A stretch of DNA of 64,000 nt, taken from contig JBHJGP010000016.1 of NCBI GenBank assembly GCA_050331695.1, positions 1 through 64,000 of the forward strand, read 5' to 3'. A program made the translations under genes and the position numbers. This DNA comes from JBHJGP01 sp050331695 (lineage in GTDB: Bacteria > Pseudomonadota > Alphaproteobacteria > Geminicoccales > Geminicoccaceae). The notes under the pieces are model-generated. The model made no database searches. It was given only the letters and a program-made list of their open reading frames with translations, and was not told the origin of the DNA. Below are positions 27,501-34,410 of the stretch, in pieces; positions within the stretch are counted from its first letter, which is position 1; every line of letters begins with the position of its first letter.

Positions 27501-28119
27501 TCGCCCAGGCATATTCGGGCGTACCTGAAAAATTGTTGCTGGGGGCGCCGTTGTTGGTGTTGCCGCCGGTGACGACGATCAATTCCACCGCCTCACCCGC
27601 TGCGTTGGTGACGATCTCGATGCCGTTGACCGAGTGATTTTCCTCGGACCGGGGCAGACCGCGGACCAGGTGCACGATATCCCACTGGCCAGTCGGCTGC
27701 CCGGCGCCGTTCAGTTGCTGGGTCAGCTTGCTGATGATGCCGGAATTGGTGTCGAGATTGCTGTCCTCACCAATCGAAATCCGGGGATCGGAGGAACCGA
27801 CGTAAAGCACCACGGCCTCATTGCCGTTGCCGTCGGTCTCGCTCGACGTTGCGATGCCCGTGATCTGGCGATTGGCGGTCGAACTCGTGGAGCCATCATC
27901 ATTGTGGTTAGGGATGTCCTGGACCACACCGATGTTCTCGGTACCGGTGACCGTGAAGGTCGGTTCGCCTCCGGGCCCGGTGCCTTCGGTGACCTCCAAA
28001 GCTTGGATAAGGCCGTTTTGCTGGGAGACATAGAGCCGCCCGTCCGAACCAAATTCCAGGGACGTCGGATTTTCAATATCAACGCCCGCCAATGTATATG
28101 CCGTGAAACCGATATTCAC
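21523..28119 (-). CDS. Giant modular protein: sorbosone-dehydrogenase-like propeller plus four carbohydrate-binding-like modules
   Basis: The product has 2198 residues. Residues 1-600 resemble soluble glucose/sorbosone dehydrogenase beta-propellers (NPTSLEFGSDGRLYVSQQNG, ITGIATSSE, RGLPRSEENHSVNG). A calcium-type loop DTDQDDDGIEDTDDRF lies near residue 610, then a lectin-like beta-sandwich at about 620-925. Four 131-residue modules start at residues 929, 1196, 1460 and 2036, with Ig-like domains (NGTPRTVTYTLDAPGG type) between the first three. A beta-rich region occupies about 1710-2030. The modules share YDVTVGYFDENDGVS, W-WDQDLG and GEPLRVDF. There is no Sec signal, and the C-terminus (LNLEQLLTPPSDGVV) could be a type I secretion signal. 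It is probably extracellular and carbohydrate-directed, with unknown chemistry. It is divergent from the lyase at 29016, which carries the same module. Confidence 0.75.
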   Translation of the reverse strand: MNIGFTAYTLAGVDIENPTSLEFGSDGRLYVSQQNGLIQALEVTEGTGPGGEPTFTVTGTENIGVVQDIPNHNDDGSTSSTANRQITGIATSSETDGNGNEAVVLYVGSSDPRISIGEDSNLDTNSGIISKLTQQLNGAGQPTGQWDIVHLVRGLPRSEENHSVNGIEIVTNAAGEAVELIVVTGGNTNNGAPSNNFSGTPEYAWANSIVRIDLQALDGFDTRTDPEGESYLVDLPTLDDPTRNFGGGADSNGSVSEVFGGNDGFNMAKITDTVEASVGGQIQSVTNPITIFSPGYRNAYDVVLTEAGNIYTVDNGPNGGWGGEPVAWENSGQGTEPADNSATVVDGDLSGGDWQTLRSTNIFNDAVGSAGTQDQLHFVGELNDAFGIYGGHANPIRASVTADPEDFTDAEIAPFLPPGVSPGNATPQELDDARSAAFADYQSKLLINYNEQTDGVWIDAGTPLPGDFDEVVEGYAWRGPSGGPSLVDDEGHSIESSLLRPTEEDALANFVASTNGLAEWTFDDAFDGELTGALIAVSFDETVSLLKLNAAGTQVIEAQVLPVDGNSPLDVVAQGEGEAFEGSFWTVQYGPDTIQAWLPSAPTTTIDTDQDDDGIEDTDDRFAGDASEGTDAVLNNGGTLVWTWEPTGQAPPGSPYEAPIDEIGFIGAFADLQTPAHRAIFGGTDGSELLQDGLITDSNWKFGGATGRVDIEVADDGSTDDNSQREATHVGFTVGDNTSSYTVDVATRNIFTYGANESDGKEFTGGERAGIYLGTGDQDNFVQILHGMVNFGSAQNPSWAPGIEVGFEVNGTYSGDTYALAGLDSGPTNGLVQFQLEVDASNGTVTPKWRSLDTPNVPEPGTGPAFTTGDAVTTSGSLQSVLTGDFSVNGKESGIALGLLATAEAGDDSFGASWEPITVTSTAQAAGAFRLEAEDFTSLDGFQVASNGNASEGQFLQAEPLAIQSIATTGFTGPSDTYDVTVGYFDENDGVSELSLIVDGTTVDTWSWDQDLGAGFATAATATTRLIPDVAIDASSVIELSGVADDGEPLRVDFLDFDPDGGGSTPGDTEAPTVSGAVANDLFATPASPVTVAITYADNEELAAASFDTNDITVTGPNGSVNVSDIAVDTSGNGTPRTVTYTLDAPGGDWDEADNGTYTIDLNGGEIEDTSANTAAAIDDLASFEVAISSGTPQAFRLEAESFGTLNGFNVVSNGVASEGAFLQAAGGASQSSATTAFSGASGTYDIRVGYFDETDGVSELSLIVNGATLDTWSWNKNLGANFASPATATVRFVPSVTINAGDEIELVGQQDGGEPLRVDFVDFEPSDGSSADTQPPSVTSVVAQDITETPSAPVTVQVTYEDDVALRAGSLDTGDISVTGPGGSLGITTATVDTGGNGSPRTVTYTLAAPSGFWDSADNGTYTIALEGDEVEDTSFNAATAVADLASFDVSISGTLQSFRIEAEAFSTLDGFQIRSNGNASSGAFLQAQSFAPESTTSTSFTGAAGTYDITVGYFDENDGVSQLSLHVDGVTIDSWSWDQDLGDAFASPQTATTRLISGVDLGAGSTIELTGQADGGEPLRVDFVDFAPGTPGSGDTQAPTVAAIRINEPAFADDVLTVEVDYLDETALDLSSIGTNDVSISGPSTPSGQPTVTTLTSTATTATVSYDFAPPSGLGWVEGAGYSAEVVAGAVSDGTNTNQASAQGFGIDFGGPQTVEALLTVLERSGIDSSTFSAGAFTVTNTGDAVIDQIEIDLGPTALDGGASEIVFDPAGEAGDSVAAPFELSQTPVDAGGDFTVVQALYDGDPNFEDDSQARQQQGYEVLTLELDGFDPGDQFTFRIDVDPTSIQGVNGSGGAGSVSGAELSGGVFSASAGGTDASAMILADGSSQGGGEALAVTDGPGSVDLTVLGQSNGGQTTSDVATPTVSVSGPANQTVRLVVLEGDVGSSNTPIDASAFEADTVRSVVTFDVDVDGSGQGSQVIDISVDSETGDNEAPTFSVVAGVLGDDGTVTGATSDPVKLRFEDSGTGGPTAFRIEAEDFTTLDGFIAQSNGNASGGQFLRAPASATDSSASTEFTGANGTYDVTVGYFDENDGVSQASFLVDGAVIDNWSWDQDLGDNFASSATKTTRVIEDVVINSDSVIEFAGQQDGGEPLRLDFLDFEPSPAAAASTGLASAPTEPLNLEQLLTPPSDGVV
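21622..22014 (-). repeat. Carbohydrate-binding-like module, copy 4 (131 residues)
   Basis: Residues 2036-2166, from FRIEAEDFTTLDGF to DFLDFEP, immediately before the 32-residue C-terminal tail. It is separated from copy 3 by about 445 residues. Confidence 0.85.
23350..23742 (-). repeat. Carbohydrate-binding-like module, copy 3 (131 residues)
   Basis: Residues 1460-1590, from FRIEAEAFSTLDGF to DFVDFAP, with GYFDENDGVSQLSL and WSWDQDLGD. It is followed by a third, more diverged Ig-like domain. Confidence 0.85.
24142..24534 (-). repeat. Carbohydrate-binding-like module, copy 2 (131 residues)
   Basis: Residues 1196-1326, from FRLEAESFGTLNGF to DFVDFEP. It differs from the other copies in WSWNKNLG, and is separated from copies 1 and 3 by Ig-like domains with near-identical NG-PRTVTYTL blocks. 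Confidence 0.85.
24943..25335 (-). repeat. Carbohydrate-binding-like module, copy 1 (131 residues)
   Basis: Residues 929-1059 of the giant protein, running from FRLEAEDFTSLDGF to DFLDFDP. Conserved positions include GYFDENDG, WSWDQDLG and GEPLRVDF. Its length matches the other three copies exactly, and stretches of DNA (cccaaatcctgatccca) are also shared with copies 3 and 4. Confidence 0.85.
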
Positions 28120-28496
28120 CGCGTCCTCCGTCCCATCGCACCGCTTAAATCAGGGCGCGGACGGAATAGCAGCCGCTTTTATTTCGTCAACACGTGGTTT
28201 TATTGCCACAAATTCAATCAGATGGCGGGTAATATCTCTTTAAGTTCGCATTTTAGTTGAAAATGGTGAGGTTGAAAGGACGACGACAGCGGTTTGAATG
28301 GTAAAAAGGGCGCTGAATTCCAATGGTCTACTCAATTTCGAGGCGAATTCGCCCCTGACCGACGGCGATGACCTGCCCGTGAATTCACCTGTAAACGGTA
28401 CCGGCGGTCTGAAGACAGTCAACATTTTGAGTATTTGAGTACGCCAGCGCCCATCCAGGCAGGATAGCATCCGCGACTTTTACATAAGAAAAAATA

Positions 28497-28515
28497 CTTA
28501 TTATAAGATAATAAG
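28497..28515. promoter_or_regulatory. AT-rich dyad, candidate operator
   Basis: CTTATTAT-AAG-ATAATAAG is a perfect 8-bp inverted repeat with a 3-base centre. It lies in the shared upstream region of the giant gene and the second lyase gene, which fits a regulator-binding site, but the regulator is unknown. Confidence 0.4.
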
Positions 28516-28681
28516 CCTATTCTGGCTTCCTTTATGTTTTGTCCAGCGAAAATTCTAACAATCAATAGGCAATTTCACTTGCATTAAATCAACCATAAGG
28601 AGAAAAACTTGGAGGCATGGATGTTGGAGCTACGCCGCCATGGCCGGCCTGTACGCGATTTCGCCGCCTAGTGGATAGTCC

Positions 28682-28897
28682 TTATGGCTTACCAAACGTG
28701 GAAGGTGCCAATTGGTACTTCATCCGAACAAATTGAGGTCGGCCCGATCCGGGCAAGTCATTGTAAAACGGCAAGTAATGGCGGTGCGCTTGGTTAGGCT
28801 CCCGAGGTCCATGTTCCTCAGCGGGACTAAACCCAAACGAGAGTTCGTCCATTGTCATGATGGCCTGCGGCTCTTTCTTTCGGAACGTCCCATTCAC
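28682..28897 (-). pseudogene. Possible transposase C-terminal remnant
   Basis: The minus-strand frame includes PNQAHRHYLPFYNDLPGSGR, which recalls the C-terminal '...Y..FYN..RPH..LGG' end of IS3/IS481-type transposases, with the RPH step lost. No inverted repeats or upstream transposase part were seen. The similarity is loose, and the frame may be chance. Confidence 0.2.
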
Positions 28898-29015
28898 ATC
28901 ACCTCATAACAATTGACCGGTGCTCGACGATGACCCATCCGCCGACGTGCAGACCGTTCGCGCCGAATCCGTTCGGCAGTGATCTCCGCTTCCAGAGCCT
29001 GAAGGGGATCCGCCG

Positions 29016-31169
29016 ATGAAGGCTTTTCCCGGCGCGGTTGGCTTCGGGGCCAACGCCGAGGGCGGCCGCGGAGGTGCCGTCGTTAAGGTGACCAACCTCA
29101 ACGACAGCGGCCACGGCTCTCTTCGTTGGGCTCTGGAAGATTTGTCCGCCCCTCGGACCGTGGTCTTCGAAACCAACGGCATCATCGATCTCAAAAGCCA
29201 GATCGAGATCAAGGGCGACGTCACGGTCGCCGGCCAGACGGCTCCGGGCGACGGTATCACGGTCCGTGGCGCTCGACTGCGGGTCGTCGACGACGATGTC
29301 ATCATTCGCGGCCTGCACGTCCGCCCCGGGGACGACCATGGCGGGCAGAGTCCCAAGGATCGCGATGGCATCTCGGTCGGCAAGAGCGGCACCACCGTCG
29401 AAGACGTAATCGTCGATCACAACTCCATCACCTGGGCGACAGACGAAAACCTGGCGACTTGGAACGGTGTCCGCAACATTACCTTTTCCAACAATATCGT
29501 CGCCGAGGGATTGAACCATTCGATCCATCCGGAAGGCGACCATAGCATGGGCGCGCTAATCGGTGATGGCGGTTCCCGAGTTTCGCTGATCACCAACCTG
29601 TTTGCCCACAACGAGCACAGAAATCCGACCATCAAGAGCGTCCAGTCCGCCGAGGTCATCAACAATCTGATCTATAACTACGGCGCGGTCGGTACCGAGG
29701 TTCCAACCGACGTCAGCGGCGGTGCGTCGGTCCACGTCATCGGCAACAATTATCTGCGCGGCCCCTCGTCCGCCGATCGGGCGCCGGTTCGCCTGCAAAA
29801 GCAGGGTAGCTCCTACAAATATTTCCTCGAGGATAACCGCGGCCACACTCGGACCAGCGACAACGACCCTGAGAACGACATCGCCAGCGGCTCCGCGGCC
29901 AACAGCAGCAGCATCAAGAACTACGAGGTCTTCACCACCAGTGGCTACAAGCCGATGGACGTGGACCTGGTGCAGAGTTACGTACTTGCCAACGCTGGCG
30001 CGCGCGCGCCGGGGCTCGATGCCATCGACCAGCGCATCGTCAACACCGTCAAGAACCGAAGCGGGCGCCTGATCGACAGTCCGGACGAAGTTGGCGGCTA
30101 TCTGCCACACCGCAGTGCGTCGGCACCGAAAGACAGTGACGATGACGGTATGCCGGACTGGTTCGAGCAAGATTACGGTCTTGATCGGTTTTCCGACGAC
30201 GCCAACGCTGACAATGACGGTGACGGCTACACCAACATCGAAGAATACATCAATGGCCTCATCACCGGCTTTGATCTCGCGGTCGGTTCCGGTGGTGGTT
30301 CTGGATCCGGCAAATCGTCGAAGCTTGCACAACGGATTGAACTCGAGGATTTCGCGTCACTCAACGACTTCCGGGTGATCAGCGGCCGTTCTGCGGCATC
30401 TGACGATGCCTATGTTCAGGCCCGTGACGATGACCAGGCGGACGCGTCCTTCACCTTCCGCGGCGAGGATGGGGTCTACGATCTGACGCTCGGCTATTTC
30501 GACGAGCAGGACGGCGAGGCCACCGCCGCGATCAAAGTCGATGGTAGGACCGTCGACCAATGGACATGGGACGAGCGTCTCGGCAGCAGCCAGGCCAATT
30601 CCCGCACCCATACGACCCACAAGATCACCAACGTCACGCTCAACGACGGCGACCGGATCGTCTTCACCGGCCGGGCCGATGACGGCGAACCGTTGCGGGC
30701 CGATTATCTCGACCTGCAGCAGATCTCCGGCAAGCAGACGAGCGGTCAGTCTTCCTCGTCGTCTTCGTCCAAACTGATCATCGAAGCTGAAGATTTCGAG
30801 GTTAAGAAGAATGCGTTCGTCAAGAGCAACCCGCACGCGTCGTCCAAGGAGTTTGTTCAGGCCAAGGACAAGAACAAGGTGACCTTGGAAGAGGTCTTCG
30901 ATGGCCCCGATGATGTCTATGATCTGGTCCTTGGTTACTTCGATGAGAGTGACGGTGAAAGCCGGGCGACACTGACCGTCGACGGCAAGCGTCTCGGCAG
31001 GTGGGACTGGGACGACAAGGATGACTCCCGTTTCGTCGACAAGAAATCGAAGGCGACCAAGACGTTCCGAGACGTCGATATCGACAAAGGCGACGTCATC
31101 AAGTTCGAGGGCTATGCGGACGCCGGCGAGCCGCTGCGCGTCGACTTCATCGAGCTGATCGCCAGCTGA
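29016..31169 (+). CDS. Pectate-lyase-like protein with two C-terminal carbohydrate-binding-like modules, no Sec signal
   Basis: This 717-residue protein begins directly with the lyase domain (MKAFPGAVGFGANAEGGRGG). Upstream in frame there is a TGA with no other start, and GAAGGGGAT sits about eight bases before the ATG, so a signal peptide is excluded. Residues 1-350 form a PL1-type beta-helix: VAGQTAPGDG, NSITWATDEN, HPEGDHSMGALIGD, HNEHRNPT with the candidate catalytic Arg. Calcium loops DSDDDGMPDWFEQDYG and DNDGDGYTNIEEYIN follow (about 376-415). The two modules are at residues 439-569 and 587-716, joined by a Ser-rich linker. They match the four modules of the giant protein. Export, if any, must use another route such as type I secretion. 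Confidence 0.82.
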   Translation: MKAFPGAVGFGANAEGGRGGAVVKVTNLNDSGHGSLRWALEDLSAPRTVVFETNGIIDLKSQIEIKGDVTVAGQTAPGDGITVRGARLRVVDDDVIIRGLHVRPGDDHGGQSPKDRDGISVGKSGTTVEDVIVDHNSITWATDENLATWNGVRNITFSNNIVAEGLNHSIHPEGDHSMGALIGDGGSRVSLITNLFAHNEHRNPTIKSVQSAEVINNLIYNYGAVGTEVPTDVSGGASVHVIGNNYLRGPSSADRAPVRLQKQGSSYKYFLEDNRGHTRTSDNDPENDIASGSAANSSSIKNYEVFTTSGYKPMDVDLVQSYVLANAGARAPGLDAIDQRIVNTVKNRSGRLIDSPDEVGGYLPHRSASAPKDSDDDGMPDWFEQDYGLDRFSDDANADNDGDGYTNIEEYINGLITGFDLAVGSGGGSGSGKSSKLAQRIELEDFASLNDFRVISGRSAASDDAYVQARDDDQADASFTFRGEDGVYDLTLGYFDEQDGEATAAIKVDGRTVDQWTWDERLGSSQANSRTHTTHKITNVTLNDGDRIVFTGRADDGEPLRADYLDLQQISGKQTSGQSSSSSSSKLIIEAEDFEVKKNAFVKSNPHASSKEFVQAKDKNKVTLEEVFDGPDDVYDLVLGYFDESDGESRATLTVDGKRLGRWDWDDKDDSRFVDKKSKATKTFRDVDIDKGDVIKFEGYADAGEPLRVDFIELIAS
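30330..30722 (+). repeat. Carbohydrate-binding-like module, first copy in lyase
   Basis: Residues 439-569 (RIELEDFASLNDF to DYLDLQQ), 131 residues like the copies in the giant protein. It retains YDLTLGYFDEQDGE, WTWDERLG and GEPLRADY. Confidence 0.8.
30774..31163 (+). repeat. Carbohydrate-binding-like module, second copy in lyase
   Basis: Residues 587-716 (LIIEAEDFEVKKN to DFIELIA), ending at the C-terminus. It is Lys/Asp-rich compared with the other copies but keeps YDLVLGYFDESDGES, W-WDDKD and GEPLRVDF. Confidence 0.8.
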
Positions 31170-31174
31170 TCGGA

Positions 31175-31209
31175 GGGTGAGCGGGGGCCGCCCCGGCTTC
31201 CGCTCACCC
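31175..31209 (+). terminator. Hairpin after second lyase gene
   Basis: GGGTGAGCGG and CCGCTCACCC form a perfect 10-bp stem starting six bases after the stop codon. No long U-tract follows, so it may be a Rho-assisted terminator or a 3'-end stabiliser. Confidence 0.5.
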
Positions 31210-31407
31210 ATTCACCGCCTGGCCCGGTCCTCCAGCGCCGCTTCAAAGACCCCAACCGTCAGCTTTGCATCGCTTCGCGAAGACTCTAATCTAGCCTCCG
31301 AAAGTTGCCGTACGCACGCCGTTCCAGGGATGGAACCGCTTGATGCGACGCTGACAAAAACCAAAGGCGCCCGGTGTCGATCGGCAAGCGGCGCAGGGGA
31401 GGAAGAG

Positions 31408-32622
31408 ATGAACAAGACGGTTCTGGCGACGCTTGCCGTGGGAGCGATCACCGTCGCCGGAGGCGCGCACGGTCAAACCACCTTGCAATTCTGGGACAAT
31501 CAGCAGACCGAAAGCGGCCTTTCGCAATTCCAGCAGGAGGCGGTTGACCGCTTTACGGAGGAGAACCCGGACATTCAGGTGGAGGTCACGACCATCCCTT
31601 ACCCGGAATATCAGCAACGCCTCCTGACCGCGGTCCAGGGCGGTAATGCGCCGGACATCGCTACACTCGACCAGATCTGGGTCGCCGCCTTCGCGGAAGC
31701 GGGTGCCGTTGCCGATCTTTCGGAACGGGCGGCCGCCGGCGGCCTTACGCGCGACGCCTTCTTCGCCGGCGCGTGGGACAGCGCGCTTTACCATGACGGA
31801 CTGTTCGGCATCCCATTCAACGTCGATGTCTGGCAGTTCAGTTTCTACAACCAGGACCTGCTCGACGCCGCCGGTGTCGAGCCCGCAAGCCTCACAACCT
31901 TCGACGGTCTTCGCGCCGCCGCCGAAGCGCTGACCGGTGACGGCAAGTTCGGCGTCGGTCTGTTCAGCCATCGCGGCGAGGACACGGTGGTCGTGATGAA
32001 CAGTTTCGTCTTTTCCAATGGTGGCCGGGTCCTCAATGACGACGGATCCTGTGCGCTGAACGAGCCTGAGGCGGTGGAGGCCCTGACCTATCTGCAGGAA
32101 CTCGCCCCGTTTGCGCCCGAGGGCATTTTGAACGCCTCTTCAGGCGACATGCGCGAATTGTTCTTGAACGGCTCGCTGGCGATCGAATTCTGGCCGGCCC
32201 TGGAGCAACCGACGCTGCAGGCGAGCGACATCAATTGGGGTTTCGTCGCCGGAACCGCGCCCCAGGGCAAGACTCCGGTCGGCACCTTTGGCGGTTGGAA
32301 CCTCGCCTTGTTCGAGAGCTCGGAGAACAAGGACGCAGCCTGGAAATTCATCGAGTTCATGGTCCGCGACGATGTGAATGGTGATGTCGTCGACCTGATC
32401 CCCGCCAACAAGGCGGCGGCCAGCGTCTTTCTCGACGCGAACCGCGAGGGACCAGGCGTGATCATGGAACATCTGGAGAACGCCGCGCCCCGGCCCCTCT
32501 CGGCACGCTATCTCGAGGTGGCCGATATCCAGATGCGGCTCTCCCAAGACGTGTTCTCGGGCTCGGACGTCCAGGCGGCGGCCGACGAGGCCTGCGCCGC
32601 GATCGACGCGCTCGGCGGGTGA
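31408..32622 (+). CDS. Sugar ABC transporter, periplasmic substrate-binding protein (family 1)
   Basis: This 404-residue binding protein has a Sec signal peptide (MNKTVLATLAVGAITVAGGA, cleaved near AHG-Q). ATG 31408 is chosen for the preceding GGGGAGGAAGAG. The mature start TTLQFWDNQQTESG, the NAPDIATLDQIWVAAFA block near residue 75, and the late GTFGGWNLALFESSENK near residue 290 are typical of family 1 carbohydrate-binding proteins. It feeds the two permeases that follow. The in-frame region upstream to 31177 is not part of the gene. The lyase gene upstream on the same strand suggests an oligosaccharide or sugar-acid ligand, which is inference. Confidence 0.88.
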   Translation: MNKTVLATLAVGAITVAGGAHGQTTLQFWDNQQTESGLSQFQQEAVDRFTEENPDIQVEVTTIPYPEYQQRLLTAVQGGNAPDIATLDQIWVAAFAEAGAVADLSERAAAGGLTRDAFFAGAWDSALYHDGLFGIPFNVDVWQFSFYNQDLLDAAGVEPASLTTFDGLRAAAEALTGDGKFGVGLFSHRGEDTVVVMNSFVFSNGGRVLNDDGSCALNEPEAVEALTYLQELAPFAPEGILNASSGDMRELFLNGSLAIEFWPALEQPTLQASDINWGFVAGTAPQGKTPVGTFGGWNLALFESSENKDAAWKFIEFMVRDDVNGDVVDLIPANKAAASVFLDANREGPGVIMEHLENAAPRPLSARYLEVADIQMRLSQDVFSGSDVQAAADEACAAIDALGG

Positions 32623-32631
32623 TAGACCGAA

Positions 32632-32656
32632 GGGCGGGGCCGATTGGCACCCGCCC
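32632..32656 (+). terminator. Intercistronic hairpin between binding protein and permease
   Basis: GGGCGGG and CCCGCCC form a 7-bp GC-only stem ten bases after the binding-protein stop and about 40 bases before the permease start. Such hairpins commonly raise binding-protein expression over permeases by partial termination or mRNA protection. Confidence 0.45.
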
Positions 32657-32697
32657 TGATCGGTACTTGGTGGGGCCGAAAGCGCATCGGGACGTCG

Positions 32698-33582
32698 ATG
32701 GCGAGCAATGACCGCCTGCTTCGCTGGCTGTTTCTGGCGCCGACGCTGATCCTGCTCGCCCTGCTTCTCTACTATCCGATGATCGGCACGGTCATCGAGA
32801 GCTTCTACCAGACCTCGTTCATCAATCCGGAGCCCAAATTCGTCGGCTGGGCGGTCTATGAGAGCGTCTTGTCCAGCCGTGATTTCTCGGAAGTGGTCTG
32901 GAACTCGATTGCCTGGACACTCGGTGTCGTCATTCTGCAGAACCTGTTCGGTTTCTTCGCCGCCCTGCTTCTAAACCAAGGTCTGCCGGGCCAGGGGCTG
33001 GTCCGGGCGGTGGTGCTCTTGCCCTGGATCCTCCCTGGCGTGGTCGCCGCCATTTTGTGGCGCTTCATGTACGATCCCCAGCTCGGTCTGATCAATTCGC
33101 TCCTGATCCGAACCGGTCTCCTGGAAGACAATGCCGCCTGGCTGGCGGACAGCTCCACGGCCATGGCAGCGGTCATCGTCGCGGCGGTATGGAAGGGCTT
33201 TCCGTTCTCGACATTGATCTATCTGGCCGCGCTCCAGACCGTCGATCGTGAGCAGATCGAGGCCGCGATCATTGACGGCGCCGGCGCGGTGCGTCGGCTG
33301 ATCCATGTGACCCTGCCGGCGATCCGCGAGGTGATCGTGGTCAATGTCGTGCTGACCTTGATCTTGACCTTTAACTATTTCGACATGGTCTGGGTGCTGA
33401 CCCGGGGTGGCCCGCAAAACAGCACCCACATCTTTCCGACCAAGATTTTTGAGACCGGTTTCGGTCAGTTGCGTTTTGGCGAGGCGGCCACCTACGGCGT
33501 CGTGTCGATCCTGGTGCTCGCTATTCTGGTGAGCTTCTACGTGCTGGCTCAGCGCCGACCGGGCGATGGCCGAACGCCATGA
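32698..33582 (+). CDS. Sugar ABC transporter permease (MalF/UgpA-like)
   Basis: This roughly 294-residue permease has six membrane segments and the EAA-type loop EAAIIDGAGAVRRLIHVTLP near residue 200, which contacts the ATPase. ATG 32698 is preferred over an in-frame start at 32644, because the membrane domain follows directly. Its stop overlaps the next permease start (ATGA). No cognate ATP-binding subunit is encoded anywhere in this operon, so it must share one made elsewhere, as is common for CUT1-type transporters. Confidence 0.9.
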   Translation: MASNDRLLRWLFLAPTLILLALLLYYPMIGTVIESFYQTSFINPEPKFVGWAVYESVLSSRDFSEVVWNSIAWTLGVVILQNLFGFFAALLLNQGLPGQGLVRAVVLLPWILPGVVAAILWRFMYDPQLGLINSLLIRTGLLEDNAAWLADSSTAMAAVIVAAVWKGFPFSTLIYLAALQTVDREQIEAAIIDGAGAVRRLIHVTLPAIREVIVVNVVLTLILTFNYFDMVWVLTRGGPQNSTHIFPTKIFETGFGQLRFGEAATYGVVSILVLAILVSFYVLAQRRPGDGRTP

Positions 33583-34406
33583 CCCCGCCGCTTTCGGCCC
33601 GCATCGGCCTGACCTTCTTGCAGACCCTCCTCGCCGTCCTGGTGCTGCTGCCGTTCTTTTGGATGGTGTCGGTCAGCCTGAAGCCGGCGACCGAGCCCTT
33701 CGCCATCCCGGCGCGGCTGTGGCCCGAGGCACCGACCCTCGCCAACTATGTGACCGCGTTCCGGCCCGAATTCCGAACCTATTTTCTGAACTCGGTCGTC
33801 GTTTCCGGCACGACCGTTCTGATCACGGTGACCCTTGGCCTCCTGGCGGCCTACAGCTTTACCCGGACCAAGCTTCTCATCGTCACGTTCTTGATGTCTC
33901 TTGTCGTGTTGGCGCAGATGTTTCCCCATTCGGCGATCATCATCCCGATTTACAAGATGATGCGCAGCGCCGACCTCCTGAACACCTACGCCTCGCTGAT
34001 CATCGCTTATGTCTCCGTGACCCTGCCGGTCGCCGTCTGGATGCTCCGGGGCTTCTTGACCAAGCTGCCGATCTCGCTGGAGGAAGCGGCGGCGATCGAT
34101 GGGGCCGGACCGGTCCGCATCTTCCTCCAGATCATCGTGCCGCTGGCACGCCCGGGCGTGATCGCGACGGCGGTCTATGTTTTGGTCGTGACCTGGCAGG
34201 AGTTCTTGTTCGCGCTCTCCTTCACCTCGACCAAGGAGATGAGGACGCTGCCGGTCGGCCTCAACGATTTCATCGGCCAGTATGGCATTCGCTACGGCGA
34301 GCTGATGGCGTCATCGGTGATGGTTTCGCTGCCGGTGATCGCTGTCTTCTTCTTCCTGCAACGCTACTTCGTCGCCGGCCTCACCGCCGGCGCGGTCAAG
34401 GGATGA
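33579..34406 (+). CDS. Sugar ABC transporter permease (MalG/UgpE-like)
   Basis: This 275-residue permease has six membrane segments, the typical first loop (WMVSVSLKPATEPF), and the EAA loop EEAAAIDGAGPVRIFLQIIVP near residue 165. Its ATG overlaps the stop of the first permease. It completes the channel of the CUT1-type transporter. The enoyl-CoA hydratase gene begins four bases after its stop, so transport and catabolic genes form one unit. Confidence 0.9.
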   Translation: MTPPLSARIGLTFLQTLLAVLVLLPFFWMVSVSLKPATEPFAIPARLWPEAPTLANYVTAFRPEFRTYFLNSVVVSGTTVLITVTLGLLAAYSFTRTKLLIVTFLMSLVVLAQMFPHSAIIIPIYKMMRSADLLNTYASLIIAYVSVTLPVAVWMLRGFLTKLPISLEEAAAIDGAGPVRIFLQIIVPLARPGVIATAVYVLVVTWQEFLFALSFTSTKEMRTLPVGLNDFIGQYGIRYGELMASSVMVSLPVIAVFFFLQRYFVAGLTAGAVKG

Positions 34407-34410
34407 CACC

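Larger units (their letters stand above)
28120..29015. other. AT-rich divergent intergenic region between the giant gene and lyase gene
   Basis: These 896 bases separate two divergent genes and should hold both promoters. They are AT-rich in the middle (about 28440-28600). Contents seen are a 19-bp dyad at 28497-28515, a strong ribosome site TAAGGAG at 28596 followed by a very short frame (TTG 28609 or ATG 28621, ending in TAG after 16-20 codons), and a possible transposase remnant at 28682-28897. No full gene is supported. Confidence 0.5.

Noticed and set aside
31177..31407. 77-residue extension of the sugar-binding protein
   Set aside because: It would bury the signal peptide; the ATG at 31408 has a strong ribosome site and starts with a Sec signal.
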